From Azolla caroliniana (taxonomy: Eukaryota; Polypodiophyta), in contig JBHGNT010000022.1 of assembly GCA_043228905.1 (NCBI GenBank), forward strand, positions 10,230,001-10,294,000: a stretch of 64,000 bases of DNA, written 5' to 3'. Both the position numbers and the translations under genes were made by a program. Positions 23,401-35,874 of this stretch are shown here, piece after piece. The notes under the pieces are model-generated. The model worked only from the letters and a program-made list of their open reading frames with translations, was not told where the DNA came from and searched no databases. Each line of letters starts with the position of its first letter. Within the stretch, counting starts at the first letter, position 1.

Positions 23401-25666
23401 TATATGATTGAAATGGATATCTACCAAGATCTTTATCAATTCTCAATTTTAACATTCTTATAGGTCCAAATTTGATGCCATATATACTTTGATTCTTGTC
23501 TTCATAGTATGCGAACATATTTGTGTTTATTTCATGGATCATGGTTTGCCATCAATGAAAGTACTCGAGCTCAACAACCAAATTAGCCCACCTTCACCAC
23601 CATGTCATATTGGTGGGCCATTGCCCTATTTGCATGGAGCTTTTAGGAAGCCATAGTGCATATTTGCATGTTCCTGAAATCAAATCTAATTAGAAATGAC
23701 CTTTTAATGCTTAAGTGAAAAAAAAAAGTAGCCAAAATAACATTTTCTTACAAACGTGTTGATTGGTAAAGTATTGCCGTGTTGAACATGAATACCAATT
23801 CAAAGTTCTTGTCATTTCGTCATGAAAGGTTTCATAATTCATAGGGGTAACACAAGTTCACAAAGATTTGGAATTTAATTTAATTTAATCGAATAATTAT
23901 AAATGAGCTAACATTTCCTGCATATATTGTCTAGTTGTTAGCCATACAAGAGTACTTAAAGCTACAAATGTTGCACAAAGATTCAATTTTGAAGACATTC
24001 AGATAGCGACAAACAATTTCACAACAACCCTCGGTAAAGGTGGTTTTGGCATTGTATATAAGGGCATTCTAACGAATGGAGTTGTTGTGGCAGTTAAAGT
24101 TTTATCCAATGCATCACATGAAGGAGTAGAAGAATTTCTCAATGAGGTAGTTGCCTAAATGGATTATCCAATTCCCTTCTATATTACTAATGAAATGCAT
24201 ATATACACTTCATTCTATAAGCTTAATTGACTTTTGATTCGTGACTTGTTACTAGGAATGATGGGAGAATTCCTAGTGAGCACTTGCTAATTTGTTGTTT
24301 TTCTTAACATTTGGACTATAGGTCACTCTTCTCTCTCGAGTGCATCATAAGAACCTCGTGGAGTTGGTAGGATATTGTATTGATAACAAGTTGGTACTTG
24401 TTTATGAATTTATGCCGGAGGGATCATTTTTTGATGCTCTTTTTGGTAAGTATCCTAACATCTCCTCTAAAATATATGATCATCATATATACCTAAGGTA
24501 ACACAATAAGAGATCATGACATTATTTTTTATATTACTCATGTTGTGTTACTTGGTTGTCATTTTGTATAAAATAATAACACATTGAAATGTGTTTCATG
24601 AAAAACAATGATAGGCAATACACAGACAAAAACCTTAAAGTGGAGAGAGAGATTGCAAATTTTGTTAGATGCTGCTCAAGGTGATAAATTTTAGTTAAAT
24701 TAACGTTTAGTCAATAGTATATGTATGAGTGTATGTGTGCATTTATGGTATTTGAAGCTTTTCAAGAATCTAAACTCATCTTAAAAGGCATTCCTTGTAG
24801 GGCTTGCTTATCTACACACTGGATGCAACTCTTTGATCATCCATAGGGATGTCAAGAGTAGTAACATTTTGTTGACCAAAAAGTTAGAAGGAAAAATGTC
24901 TGATTTTGGTATATCAAGGCTACAAGCCAATGTCGAGGTCATCTCAACAAGGTTGATCGGTAGCATGGGATATTTGGATCCTGAGTATGTTTTCATATAT
25001 TCCCTTAATACATACAATGTTTTTGAAGTCATCATTTTAAATTATTTAATCTTAATTAACACAACTATTTGCAGTAGCTTTTGATGTTTAGGGTGAAACT
25101 TGAAGTTTTTATCAAGAATGTAGTTTGTGAAACCACAAATTACTACCCAAAATCATGACTTCCTTCAATGGCCTTTTAAATTAGGTATGCAACGACATTC
25201 AAATTGACAGAAAAAGTTGATGTATATAGTTTTGGGGTAGTTTTGTTCGAAGCTATGTGTGGTCGACCTCCTTTAATAAGAGACACAAAAACAGGAAATA
25301 TTGACATTCACATATCCCAATGGGTAATCATCATTTGTGCCATTATATTTGAGCTTAGGGAACATTTTGTTTAGATTACAAAATTAATTTTGGTTTCAAG
25401 TGCTTTAGGTGAAACCATACTACGAGCAAGGTGAAATAGAAAAAATTGTCGACAAAAAACTTGGCAATGACTACAACGTATCATCTATATGGAAAGTGGC
25501 TGAGATAGCAATGGCATGTGTCCAATATGAGGGGAGCAGACGGCCTGAAATGAATATTGTTTCCAGTGAATTGATGGACGCCATAAGATTAGAATCTGGT
25601 TATGTTGGAGTTTCACCTGTCACAACAGGAGAATTTTTCTCTTCAACAGAAGTGCAAGCTCGATGA
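17439..25666 (+). CDS. Malectin-like domain LRR receptor kinase (14 exons, 948 aa)
   Basis: A membrane receptor kinase that would phosphorylate Ser/Thr in response to an extracellular ligand, which is unknown. Exons: 17439-18151, 20521-21005, 21957-22092, 22179-22250, 22349-22417, 22639-22710, 22797-22868, 23013-23257, 23935-24146, 24322-24445, 24615-24680, 24801-24984, 25185-25323, 25409-25666. All introns are GT-AG, all phases agree, and the sum is 2847 nt with no internal stop. Domains: signal peptide about 1-24; malectin-like region about 30-380; GDPC motif 418-421; about four LRRs 440-540, each on a 69-72 bp exon; membrane helix about 570-593; kinase from about 645. Kinase residues seen: Gly loop GKGGFG 655-660, Lys676, His770-Arg771-Asp772 (RD type), DFG 789-791, GYLDPEY. 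The start is the first ATG, followed by a hydrophobic signal. The architecture matches plant LRR-I/SYMRK-like receptors; the exact orthologue is not known. Exon joins were made by eye. Confidence 0.9.
18152..20520 (+). other. Intron 1 of the receptor kinase gene (2.4 kb)
   Basis: The donor is CAG|GTAAAT and the acceptor ATTGCAG|ATTCCC. Joining restores an Arg codon and the expected malectin-like continuation [11 protein letters not shown]. At 2369 bp it is far longer than most of the other introns. It is AT-rich, with one GC-rich patch at about 19672-19760. No transposon coding sequence was recognised in it. Confidence 0.85.
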
Positions 25667-27150
25667 ACTAATATAAACGCATAATGACAAATGATTATTA
25701 TGTTATTGTATTGTTTTATTTATTCGTTGAATAAGTTTCCTTTCTGCAAGCTATGGGAAAATTTCGTGTGTGTACCCTTCAATTGAAGAACGATGGGTTT
25801 TCCTGATGTGAAATAACCGAAATTATGTTTATACATATGTGAAGAAGCATGCTTACTTATTAGCAAAATTGGGTACTATATTTTGTCATTGGAACTCTTT
25901 TTAGCCCACTCAAGAATGCTTTGTTTGCAATGCATGTAGTGTTTAGGCTTACAATCACTTGAATTAGAATTGTGATAAGAACTTAACATAATTTGTTCTC
26001 AAAAAGAAATATAGGCACTAACCAAGTTTCAATTCTCACAGAAATGTTGGTCCTGAAGCGGAACCATTTGGATAAATTGTTTTGTTAAATTCCCTCACGT
26101 TCTCACGCAAATGTTGCGTGATCACTCATACTTGTGCTACTTAAGCTTGACAATTTGGAACCTTCACCCAGTAAGACATGATACCGATGGAGGGTTGCTT
26201 AGGATGACAAATCTTATTTGTGTCTAGTGTTGGACAAGATGCTTCTTTGCCTCTCTCCCATTCAACCTTCTTGTGCTCCTTTTACACTTTACCTTTGCAA
26301 AGGCCTTCGTGCTTATTTTTGTGGAAAGCCTTTGTGCGTTTGTAGCCATTCGTGTAATTGTGAATTCAATGTAACCGTGGCCTCTGTGTAATTCGGGCTT
26401 GAGTGTGCTCCCAAGCTATATGCTTTACGCTCTTGTAAGGTCCTTATGCTTTCATTTTGTTCAAAGGCTTTGTAATTTTAGGCCTTCGTGAGGTTTCGGG
26501 CTTCACATGTTCATGGGTACTTGAGCATTCACGGCCTCTATGAATTCATGGACCTTCATGTGCATGAAAGATCTGTGCTTTTTGCTTTTTCTTTGGTGTT
26601 TTTATTTATTTAAAGAGTTCGTGGTTCCAAGAGTTCATGGGCTCACAACCTTTGCACATTTGTGGATATTCATAGGCTAGTAGATTTTGTGCATTCTTGG
26701 GTCTTCATGTGCTTTGTGGTCTTTGTGGACTTCTAGCCTTTGTGCATTCGCTCTAGGGTTAGCATTACTCGTTGTCTTGATGTGGGGAGGTCACAATACG
26801 AAATGCATCAAACTTAGGATACATGAAAGGTTGAGGGATAGGACAAAAGTATGACAAGAAGGATAAGAGACATGTTGAGGTTGAAGACAACAAAAAGATA
26901 TAGTTCAAATAGCAAGAGCTTACTAATGGAATGAAAAGGTCTAGTGCTCTAATCACGCAAAGGCATTATGTGAATCTCAATGATCAAACAAAGGAAATGT
27001 ATATGAACGGACATTGTAATCAATATTTTCTCACACCAAGTCCCCAAAGAAGATATGTGAATTTAGTGTATGTTAAAAGAAAGAATATTATTGAGATGCT
27101 AGAACTTGAGATTCTTGTGAAAGGGACACGAGATTTCATTGTTAGGGGGG
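25667..27150. other. Non-coding stretch with degenerate low-complexity repeats
   Basis: The 3' flank of the kinase gene. From about 26270 to 26760 the sequence is a loose repetition of words such as ccttcgtg, cctttgtgc and attcgtg, suggesting an old decayed tandem array. A 100-codon open frame at 26931-27233 has no motif I know and reaches into the duplicated unit below. Confidence 0.5.
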
Positions 27151-28112
27151 TTTATTTTAAACAAGGCAGAAGGATTTCCAAAACTCTATTTGAGCACAAG
27201 ATTGCAAATCAAGTGGTTGTTCAAGATGGATGATGAAAAAAGGTGACAAAGTCATCGTTTGCATGTCTATTGAACTAAAACGTGAGGACCCCCCTCTTGA
27301 AGCTCTTCTTATTCATATACTTCTATTTTACGTACATATTGTGGTTTAAGCCACTCCACGTAATGAATTCAAAATTGATATCTTTGTATCTAAATTGATC
27401 CCATAAACTTTTGATGTATCTATCATGTCCTCTCAATATCTATATTGAAATTATTTCTAGAAAACCTCCTGTCTATGCTATTTGGGATTTAACAAGGGTT
27501 GCACTAGATTTTTTAGCTTGAATATTTGAGAAAGGTACAAATAGATACATGGAAATGGTGCAATTTCAACGGAAACCCAATTCCGGGATGGGCTTTGGGT
27601 AGTTGTTGCATCAACATGAAGAAATCACTATGACGGTTTATTTTAAACAAGACAAAAATGTTGCAAAAACTCTACTCAAGCACAAGCTTGTGAATCAAGA
27701 GGGTGTTCAAGTTGGACGATGAGAAAAGGAGACAAAGTTGTCGTTAGTGTGTCTATTGAGCTAAAACTTGAGAACTTCCTCTTGAAACTCTTTTGATTCA
27801 CATACCTCTATTTTATGTACATATTGTTGTTTAAGACACTTCCTGTAATGGAGTCAAAATTGATATCTTTCTATTTGATTTGATCCTATAAACATTTGAT
27901 GTATCGTGTCCCCTTAATATATATATGAAAATTATTTCTAGAAAACCTCTTATCTATGCTATTTGTGATCTAACAAGGGTTGCAGTAGATTTTTTTGGTC
28001 GATGATTTGAGAATGTTGCAAAAATATACGCAAAAATTGTGTAATTTCGACGGAAACCCAATTCTGGGATAGGGCTTTGAATAATTGCAACATCATCATG
28101 AAGGAATCACTA
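27151..28112. repeat. Diverged tandem duplication, unit about 486 bp
   Basis: Unit 1 begins at 27151 (tttattttaaacaagg) and unit 2 at 27637 (tttattttaaacaaga). The two stay alignable throughout, for example GAAATTATTTCTAGAAAACC, CTAACAAGGGTTGCA and TTTC.ACGGAAACCCAATTC. They differ by many substitutions and small indels, so the duplication is old. Neither unit keeps a long open frame. Confidence 0.9.
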
Positions 28113-28261
28113 CTAGGATCAAATCGGATTTTTGGATTGCGAATTTCACTACTTTTTGGATTCTCAATCCTACCAGGCCAACGAAAGCCAATATCCAAAG
28201 AAAAAAGTGACAAATTTGTAATCTTGAGAAAAATTTAATTTCTCGAGTGCAATGTTAATGT

Positions 28262-28430
28262 CGAGTAAATTTCCTCTAGTGCCATGTCAACATGGAGGAA
28301 ATATTCCTCAAGTGCCACATGGCATCGAGGAATTGTCTTGCTGAGCCATTTGAAATACGAGGAAATTTTCCTTAGAGTAACTTGGCATTCTAGGAAAATT
28401 TCCTCGATGCCACATGTAATGGCATTGAAC
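28262..28430. repeat. Degenerate repeats with AGGAAATTTTCCT palindromes
   Basis: Four or five irregular copies of a unit built from gaggaaat.ttcctc followed by gtgccacatggca. The core is self-complementary, so each unit can form a short hairpin. Spacing is about 32-40 bp. No gene recognised. Confidence 0.6.
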
Positions 28431-28539
28431 CTTGACAAAAGCTCAAGATTAAAGCTTTCAACTCGAGTCAAGGATCTTCCACAAGTTCGATGTTGCGAAG
28501 TTATGCATGTACTTGTGCTACTTGAGCGGGACCACCGGG

Positions 28540-28719
28540 GACTCGAAGGCTCGTGAGAGTCGAATGATCATTAGAGTTGAAAGATCATTAGACTCAACGG
28601 CTCTGCAAAGTTGAATGATCATCAGAGTTGAAAGATCGTTAGATTCAAAGACTCTGTAGAGTTGAATGCTCGTTATAGTCGAAGATTCGTAAGAGTCGAA
28701 GGCTTCTTAGAGTCAAAGG
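28540..28719. repeat. 17 bp minisatellite with 51 bp higher-order period
   Basis: About ten and a half head-to-tail 17-mers (types gagttgaatgatcatta, gagttgaaagatcgtta and gattcaaagactctgta) repeat without spacing changes. Types recur in an A-B-C order, so the true period is 51 bp. Confidence 0.9.
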
Positions 28720-30578
28720 AAGCGATGACGAGAACAACGAATTATATGTAATATTAGGATAAAATCAGGTAATTAACCCAAAGAATTGAAGATTTTGAAT
28801 GGATTCTACCAAACCATGTCCAAGTTGTCCTCTTTATTGGCTAAAAGCATTGGATTACGCAAGCAATTCCATTTATAAAATAGGGTTTACAAGATTTTGG
28901 AGTATTTGATTACAATAGTGGTAAATTTCAAAAATTAAACGTGAACTTGGAACCCTAAATTTCACGAAGAATATGTAAATATGCCATGGGGAATAAAAAG
29001 AAGAAGACAAAAAAAAAAAAGAATAATCGGCAAAGATAAGTTCTTGAGTGAAACTTTAGGGGGAAATCCTCGAGTTTTGGTGTGCTCTCCCACCGATCAA
29101 CGACCACATCACCTGTTGGTGATGTTGGTCATTAATGTCCTCTTAATTCGCTAACCTAGCTTCCGCGTGTCATACTTCGGTGGCGTTTCCATGTCTTTTT
29201 GTTTTCTCCCCCCCCACCCCCCCTAAATAAGTGTTCTCTTCACTCTTTTATAGGATGAGATGAAAGAAGTTTTTTTTCCAAATAAAAGTAGGTGGTTTTT
29301 TATTTTAGCACACGTCATGTTTTTTCCTTCCTTTAATAAAGTCACAAAAATGTATTGCTGTCCACACCTTCGATTTAACTAAATTCATTCTATGCACACC
29401 CCACATCATGACTTCTACTCCCACCAAACATGCACATTCTTCGATTTGTGCCAAGTGTGGTATAGGGGCAATTACTCTTCACTTTCTTCACTTTCCTCCC
29501 TCAATGGCTCTATCATTTTGGGATGTGTATGTGTAGGAGTGGAATTGGTTCAAGTTCCATCGCACGTGGGGTATTTTAAATATGATCATTGGTTCAACAA
29601 GGGTAGGGTCCACACATCCTATCTCTTGGGGAAAAAAGGCAAAGGCTTACCATGTCATTCCCACATTTCTTGAAATTTCAACTCCTCTTCGAGAAGTAGG
29701 AACCTACCCCAACTAACTTGGAGCTTCCCTCATGTTTCGTTGGTTACAGTGTGTCCTATTCCTCTCAAGGCTCTAAGGTCTGGATCCGTTGCTACTTTTT
29801 TCATCCATTATCAACTATCTTTGGGTAGTGGAGCAACTGTAGACTTCACCTTCTCGCCCACAACCTTATATTTTGTATTGACTTTGACATCGTATGTTGC
29901 AACACTTGTATTCCTTGATGGTGGTGTATAAAGTGATAGATTTGGTCTGATTTATCTTCTTTCTAGGAAGATTCAATTCAAATAACTCTCCATTTCCCCA
30001 AGAGTGTCGTTAAACGAAATTGCTTCCATGACCCCAACTATTATCTCTTCTTCTTCTATAACCCCATTTTCGTTTAATTGTTTTTCTAAATTTCTTACTT
30101 CCATATTTTCCTTTTTAATATCCTCAAACTTGTACATCCCATTTTTAGGAAACCAAATTTTTCCTTTATTAATGAGATGACAACTTTCTGTCCTAGACTA
30201 TTGTTGTCCCTCTCCCTAATTGTCCGAATTAAAAATCATCCTTAGATTCACTCCTAAGATAGATCCCTAGGTTGAGATGTCATACTCAATCCCTTTTGCT
30301 ATTGACTTAGAAATACTCTAGTTAGATGATAATTTAGTGTAGGCTAGAATTCAGCGCTCATTAATGACCTATTTATTGTACTTATGTCAATCCACTCCTT
30401 TATGAAAGATAAAGAGGGATTTTCTATAAAAGATGCTCTTGCAACATGTTGTATGTGTTGACCATTTTTGTAATACAATATTCTATTTTTGGCTCTGTCT
30501 CTCTCATCTCCATCTCCATTTTTTGTCTTGTTGTCCTACTATGGTACACTATTTTGTTTGGTTGTTGGTTGTGTACGT
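28720..30578. other. Non-coding stretch, nothing recognised
   Basis: AT-rich, with homopolymer runs (A at about 29009, C at about 29210). The open frames 29392-29673 and 29740-29931 show no family motif. No element ends were identified. Confidence 0.5.
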
Positions 30579-31426
30579 TGTCGTGGAGGAATCCAGCCAC
30601 TAGAGGAAAAGTCCGCCGAGTGCGTGTGAGCGGGGATGTGCACATTGCACATGAAAGGTTCTTTGTATAAATAAAATGTAAATAAAGAGAACATGATTAA
30701 TAAGTACGAGCCAAGAGTAGTTAATAGGTACTAAGTTAAGATCCCACGAAAAGAGGAGCATAATGGTGAGTGATGGGAGGAAATCGTGGGAAGAATCTCT
30801 AAGAGACGCAATTGTCATTACTACCGATGTAACGACCTCTCCTTGTGCTATAAAAGGAGGGTAGGAAGATTATTTCGGGGATCCATCATTTTTGGAGGAG
30901 AAGGTGTTGCCGTTTTGTGATCTCGAGCGTTGTCAGTTTTCTGTTCTGTGCTAGTTCGGATAGATAGGTTTGAGGCCTCTACTTGCGTAGGAAGCCTGTG
31001 CGCTCTTGACCAGAGGCTCACCAGTCGGTGTGTTTTATTGAGCTCAAACCTATGTTTACCGGCCCGCAAGCCATTCTTTGTATTCTTTTCTGTTAATTAA
31101 TCACTGATTTTGCTGTATCCGGGTACTCTTCCTGTGCTCCCCGCTCTTGTCTCTCTCTATGTTGTGTCCAGTTTCACTTCTTATCTGTTGTATCTGGTTT
31201 GGAGTCGTTCTTCCATCCTCTATTCTGCGCTTTCCTACCTATTCTTGTGAGCCTATGTGCTCAACTGTTGGAATCCGGTGTTAATACCAAACCCGATACA
31301 TTTCCCTGAGCCCATGTGCTCAATATCTGGCGTTCGATGACCAAACTGGTCAACCATTGAACCTTAGGAGCCGTTCATTCTCAGGCTCCTTGGTCCGAGA
31401 CCCCGGTGGTCCCACCCAAACCGACA
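30579..31426 (+). repeat. 5' LTR of a Gypsy-A-type relic
   Basis: It starts TGTCGTGGAGGAATCC and ends AACCGACA, like the Gypsy-A LTR (TGTCGTGAAG...TCACGACA). It contains a TATA box (tgctataaaaggagg, about 30847) and, near its end, GGTCCGAGACCCCGGTGGTC, matching GGTCCAGAACCCCGGCGGTT of Gypsy-A. The left edge is inferred from this similarity only. Confidence 0.6.
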
Positions 31427-33540
31427 CACTAGCCGATGTGAAAAGGGTGGCAAAGGAGTTCCAGGATGAGAGGAAGTGAGCTCGTTGAAGCAAGGGCGAT
31501 AGTTGTCGACCGCCTATTGAATGCTCGGGAGAGCTCCACTGGCCTCAACAGGGCCATAGAGAACATAGTTGGCATGAAAAGCCAATTTAATGGAAAGGAA
31601 GTCTTGAGCTATCTGGAGACCTATAGGGCCAAAATGGTCATGAGGGACATTCCCGAGGAAAGACGATTGGGCAACTTCGACAGGGTTGTAGCCCGAGCGT
31701 CCACACCGAGGTGCTTGAGATACAGGCAGTTTGTTGCAATTGGGAAGACCTCGAGTTGACGCTCCTTGGACGGAATGGTCTTGACAACTTGCACCGAATG
31801 TCAAAGAGGGAGCTTATGGAGTGGGTCGAGCTCCCTGAAAAGGGATGGAACAAGACAGTGCTCCTCCAAGAATTTGAGAAGCGGACCATGCTCAACATGA
31901 GCAAGGTCCTTCTTTTTATCAACTCGGTCAATCCACAAGACCAAGAGAAGGTCAAACTCCTCCTAGAAATGGATAAAGGCCTTACAACCGATTGGATGGT
32001 GGTAAAAAGGGTAGCTGTTTCGACAAACGGAGAGAATGGAATGATGAGAGTTCGTCATTGGTAGGCCCAGTCACGAGATGAGCAATAGGGGAGGTGCTGA
32101 CTCCGTCGGAGGAGACGAGAAAGTGGCTCGAGTCGGGCCTGGTTCCGACCAACGTGGTCGAGGGGTTGTTGGGAGGGGAGGCGCTAGAGGAACTATCAAA
32201 GATGGTGCGCGGCCTCCAGATTGCCTAGGATCGAAGGGATGGTGGGGGCCAATCGTGTGACCGGCGCTCACCTAATGGCCTGAGATGCATGTGGTGTGAC
32301 AGTGTTGACCACATCTGAAGGGATTGCGTCGACTTTGAAGAGGCATTGAGGGACATTGCCTATGGAATGGCCAGGTACATGCTCCCGAAACTCGGAGGCC
32401 CCTCGCGATAAATGCCGAACGAGGCGGCATGTAAAGGATAATGGAGGAGGCTGCGGCATGACACGTCGAGGCCATCCACTCCTCAGCCTTGGTTGGCATC
32501 CAGGTAGGAGGAGAGAAGAACACAAGCTCCTGAAATGAGACCGGATTTTGGCCGTTCATACTTGAAGGCTTCTCAGGGAAGAAGCTAAAGAAGGAGGAGG
32601 TAGATTGCGCGGAGAGGCTGGTCCGGGAGGTCACCGGATGGAGCGATCCGGTGGAGGAAAAGACTGGCTTCGTAGAAGTTGCATGCTAGAACTACGAAGT
32701 TTTGGTTGAACAGAAGCGGGTCAAGAAGGCTGAAGGGGCAAGCCCTTCAGGCAGGTGTGACACCTAGAGCTAGCCAAAAAGTGGTGAAGATAGTCCAACC
32801 AGCCCGTAGGAGAAGGAAAAGGGGAAATTTCCGAGCTTCCGGTTGAATTCAGAGATTGAGAAGTAGACCGACCTATAGAAGGTCTTAGAAGGTCTTAGAG
32901 GAGCGAATCCTCACATCGCGAGAGGTATTGTGTATTGCCAAGAAAGAGTTCCACGTCATGATCATCGACTTAGTGAAGAGAAAGTGGTTCTCGGCAGAGC
33001 CAAAGAATGCGAAGTTGGTTGATGTTAGCACGACGGTTATCGAGAGGTAGTGATGGAGGAGGAATATTCGGACAACCACTACACTAGAGCGCACTGGGCA
33101 AGGGAAACAACGAAGACTCCGGTCTAGATCAAAGATGTGAAGGAGCCGGTCGTCGCGTTGATAGACCACGGTTCATACATAAATCTAATGTCATTAGATT
33201 TCTACAAGAAAGGTAAATGGCCGATCAACACAAAGCATTGCTGGAAGATACAAGCGGCGACCCGTGTGACGGAGGAGCTTCATGGTGCGTGGTCGAATGT
33301 CTGAGTGAAGGTAGGTGATGTCGTGATCGACCAACACTTCTTCATGCAGGAATCTTCCTCACATCCAGTAATCCTGGGAGAACCATACATCACAGTGGCT
33401 CGTATGGAGACGAAGCTGCTGGACAATAGTTCCACATATGCGAGAGTGAAGAGCTAGGATGGTCGACATTCCATCTAGTTCTTGATGGTTCGGCCGAACC
33501 ACAAGCACAATAGAGACTCTCTCGGTAGTGAGAGCCGAGA
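31427..33540 (+). pseudogene. Gypsy-A-type gag and protease relic
   Basis: Heavily decayed coding DNA related to Gypsy-A. The gag piece (31466-31759) has VVDRLLNARESSTGLNRAIE, GKEVLSYLETYRAKM and MRDIPEERRLGNFDRVVARA, aligning with VDRVVELEGQF, NVTKFLDAYKREM and QRDVSEARQIASFKRVVANN. The protease part (about 33060-33520) reads DNHYTRAHWARETTKTPV, VALIDHGSYINLMS, WPINTKHCWKIQAATR and ESSSHPVILGEPYIT, close to the Gypsy-A counterpart. Many stops and frameshifts are present, and reverse transcriptase is absent. Confidence 0.82.
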
Positions 33541-33704
33541 GGATTTTTGAAGAGGGCTATCAAGGCGTGGGGCCTCGATCGTCTAGATTTGGCCGAAACC
33601 CCACACTTGTACATAGGTAGGAAATTTTGGCCCTCCGATAATGGAGGATGTAAAGTAAACAACATCAGCGGTTGGAAGAGACTACGAGTCAAGGGCCTAC
33701 GTCG

Positions 33705-35128
33705 TTGGCTTCGATTAAACTATTTGACCTCTGAAATCCGATATCATATGAGGACGCCATGACCTTTTTGATTCAAGTGGGCGCTCTTGTTAGCCCCTGC
33801 ATGACTTCTACCACAACTTTACATTTCCCTTCATGTCTCTTGGCTTGAATTTCAAAAATTAGATTTTATTAGCTCATATAATTTCCTACATCGTTGGCTT
33901 CGATTCAACTATTGGAACTCGGAAATCCGATATCATATGAGGACGCCATGACCTTTCTGAATCATATGGTGGCTCTTTTTTGCCCTTGCATGACTTCTAC
34001 CGCAACTTTACATTTTCCTTCATGTCTCTTGACCTACATTTCAAAACATAGATTTTATTAGATCATATCATATCCTACATCATTGGCTTCGATTTAACTA
34101 TTGGAACTCGGAAATCCAATATCATATGAGGCGGTCATGACCTTTTTGATTCATATGGTGGCTCTTGTTTGCCCCTACATGACTTCTACAAAAACATTAA
34201 ATTTTCCTTCATGTCTCTTGGCCTATATTTGTAAAGTTAGATTTTATTAGCTCATATCATAGCCTACGTTGGCTTCGCTTCAACTATTTAAACTTTGAAA
34301 TCTGATATCATATGAGGATGCCATGACCTTTTTTATTCATGTGGGCGCTCTTGTTTGCCCATGCATGACTTCTACCACAACTTTACATTTTCCTTCATGT
34401 CTCTTGGGTTGTATTTGAGAACTTAGATTTTATTAGCTAATATCATAGCCCACGTCATTGGCTTCAATTCAACTATTTAAACTCTGACATCCGATATCAT
34501 ATGAGGATGCCATGACCTTTTTGATTCATATGGTGGGTCTTGTTTGCCCCTGCATGACTTCTACCACAACTTTACATTTTCCTTCATGTCTCCTGGCTTT
34601 AATTTGAAAACTTAGATTTTATTAGCTCATATCATAGCCTACATCGTTGGCTTTGATTCAACTATTTGAACTCTAAAATCCGAGGTCATATGAGGACGCC
34701 ATGACCTTTTTGATTCATGTGGGCGCTCTTGTTTGTGCCTGATTGACTTCTACAACTTTACATTTTCCTTCATGTCTATTGGCTTTAATTTCAAAACTTA
34801 GATTTTATTAGCTCATATTGTAGCCTACGTCATTGCCTTCGATACAACTATTGGAACTCGGAAGTCCGATATTATATGAGGATGCCATGACCTTTTGATT
34901 CATGTGGGCGCTCTGGTTTGCCCTTCATTGACTTCTACCATAACTTTACATTTTCCTTCATGTCTCTTGGATTGAATTTCAAAACTCAGACTTTATTATC
35001 TCATATCATAGCCTACGTAGTTGGCTTCGATTCAACTATTTGAACTCTGAAATCCAATATCATATGACGACGCCATGACCTTTTTGATTCATGTGGGCGC
35101 TCTTGTTTGCCCCTGCATGACTTCTAGC
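33705..35128. repeat. Satellite-like tandem array, about 8 units of 189 bp
   Basis: Successive units start (at the word ttggcttcga or its variants) at 33705, 33894, 34083, 34269, 34458, 34647, 34833 and 35021, giving periods of 186-189 bp. Conserved words in each unit are atatcatatgagg.cgccat, gacctttttgattca, catgacttcta and ttacattttccttcatgtct. Units differ by roughly 5-15 percent by eye. The last unit is incomplete. No open frame spans a unit. Confidence 0.95.
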
Positions 35129-35874
35129 ACCTACGTAGGCACCTAAAGGCACGACGACGCGATCTGTGTCACCATGGAGGCGGCTGACTCGTGCGACGAC
35201 ACCCTCGGGGAAATCAAGAACGTTCTATCAAGATTGCACTGATTGCACTAGTTCTATACTCCGGAATAACTACAGAGATTACTACTTTGATTGATAATTA
35301 CTAACGATAGACTATTCAACTTAATATGGTTAATTAGTAGATACGGTAACCAGAAGTTCGACACATACATAGAATAGTCAAGCATACAATAAGATATAGC
35401 CAACACAGTTGATAACTAACTACTAACTTATATTAAACCAAAATAGAATGATAAAATTTCAATGTGCTCGGTCCCTTTTTAGAGGTGATCCAAGAGTCTC
35501 TCTTCGAAGATTTAAACTTGCCTTGTTCTGCTATAACTATAACAAAACTATTGTAACTAATTCTATTTTTTCTACTTGGCAAAAATCATATTCTTTTTCC
35601 TTCTGTCTTTTGACTCTCACTCTTTCACATTTGTCCGACTCTGAACATTGTTGACTCTAACCCCGACTCGTTTCTAGACTTGTTTGACTCCGACCTTCTG
35701 ATCCTAGGTACCAGTGAACACTTGGCATGCCCGTGGGACTGCGCCATTCACGGTCGAACCCTACCCTTTACTCTTGATCACGGTCTTCCTCTTGTTCGAT
35801 GTCATTGTCATCCTCACTAACTTCCACATTTAAGATGTCGAACAATGTCAATTTTTTGTCGGTTTTCGTGTCGG
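35129..35874. other. Non-coding stretch, nothing recognised
   Basis: Between the satellite array and the Gypsy-B1 LTR. It contains a short GC-rich piece (35130-35220) and then AT-rich sequence. The frame 35448-35654 has no recognisable motif. Confidence 0.5.

Noticed and set aside
29392-29931. Two small plus-strand open frames downstream of the receptor kinase
   Set aside because: No recognisable motif, no splice partners found, low-complexity surroundings.
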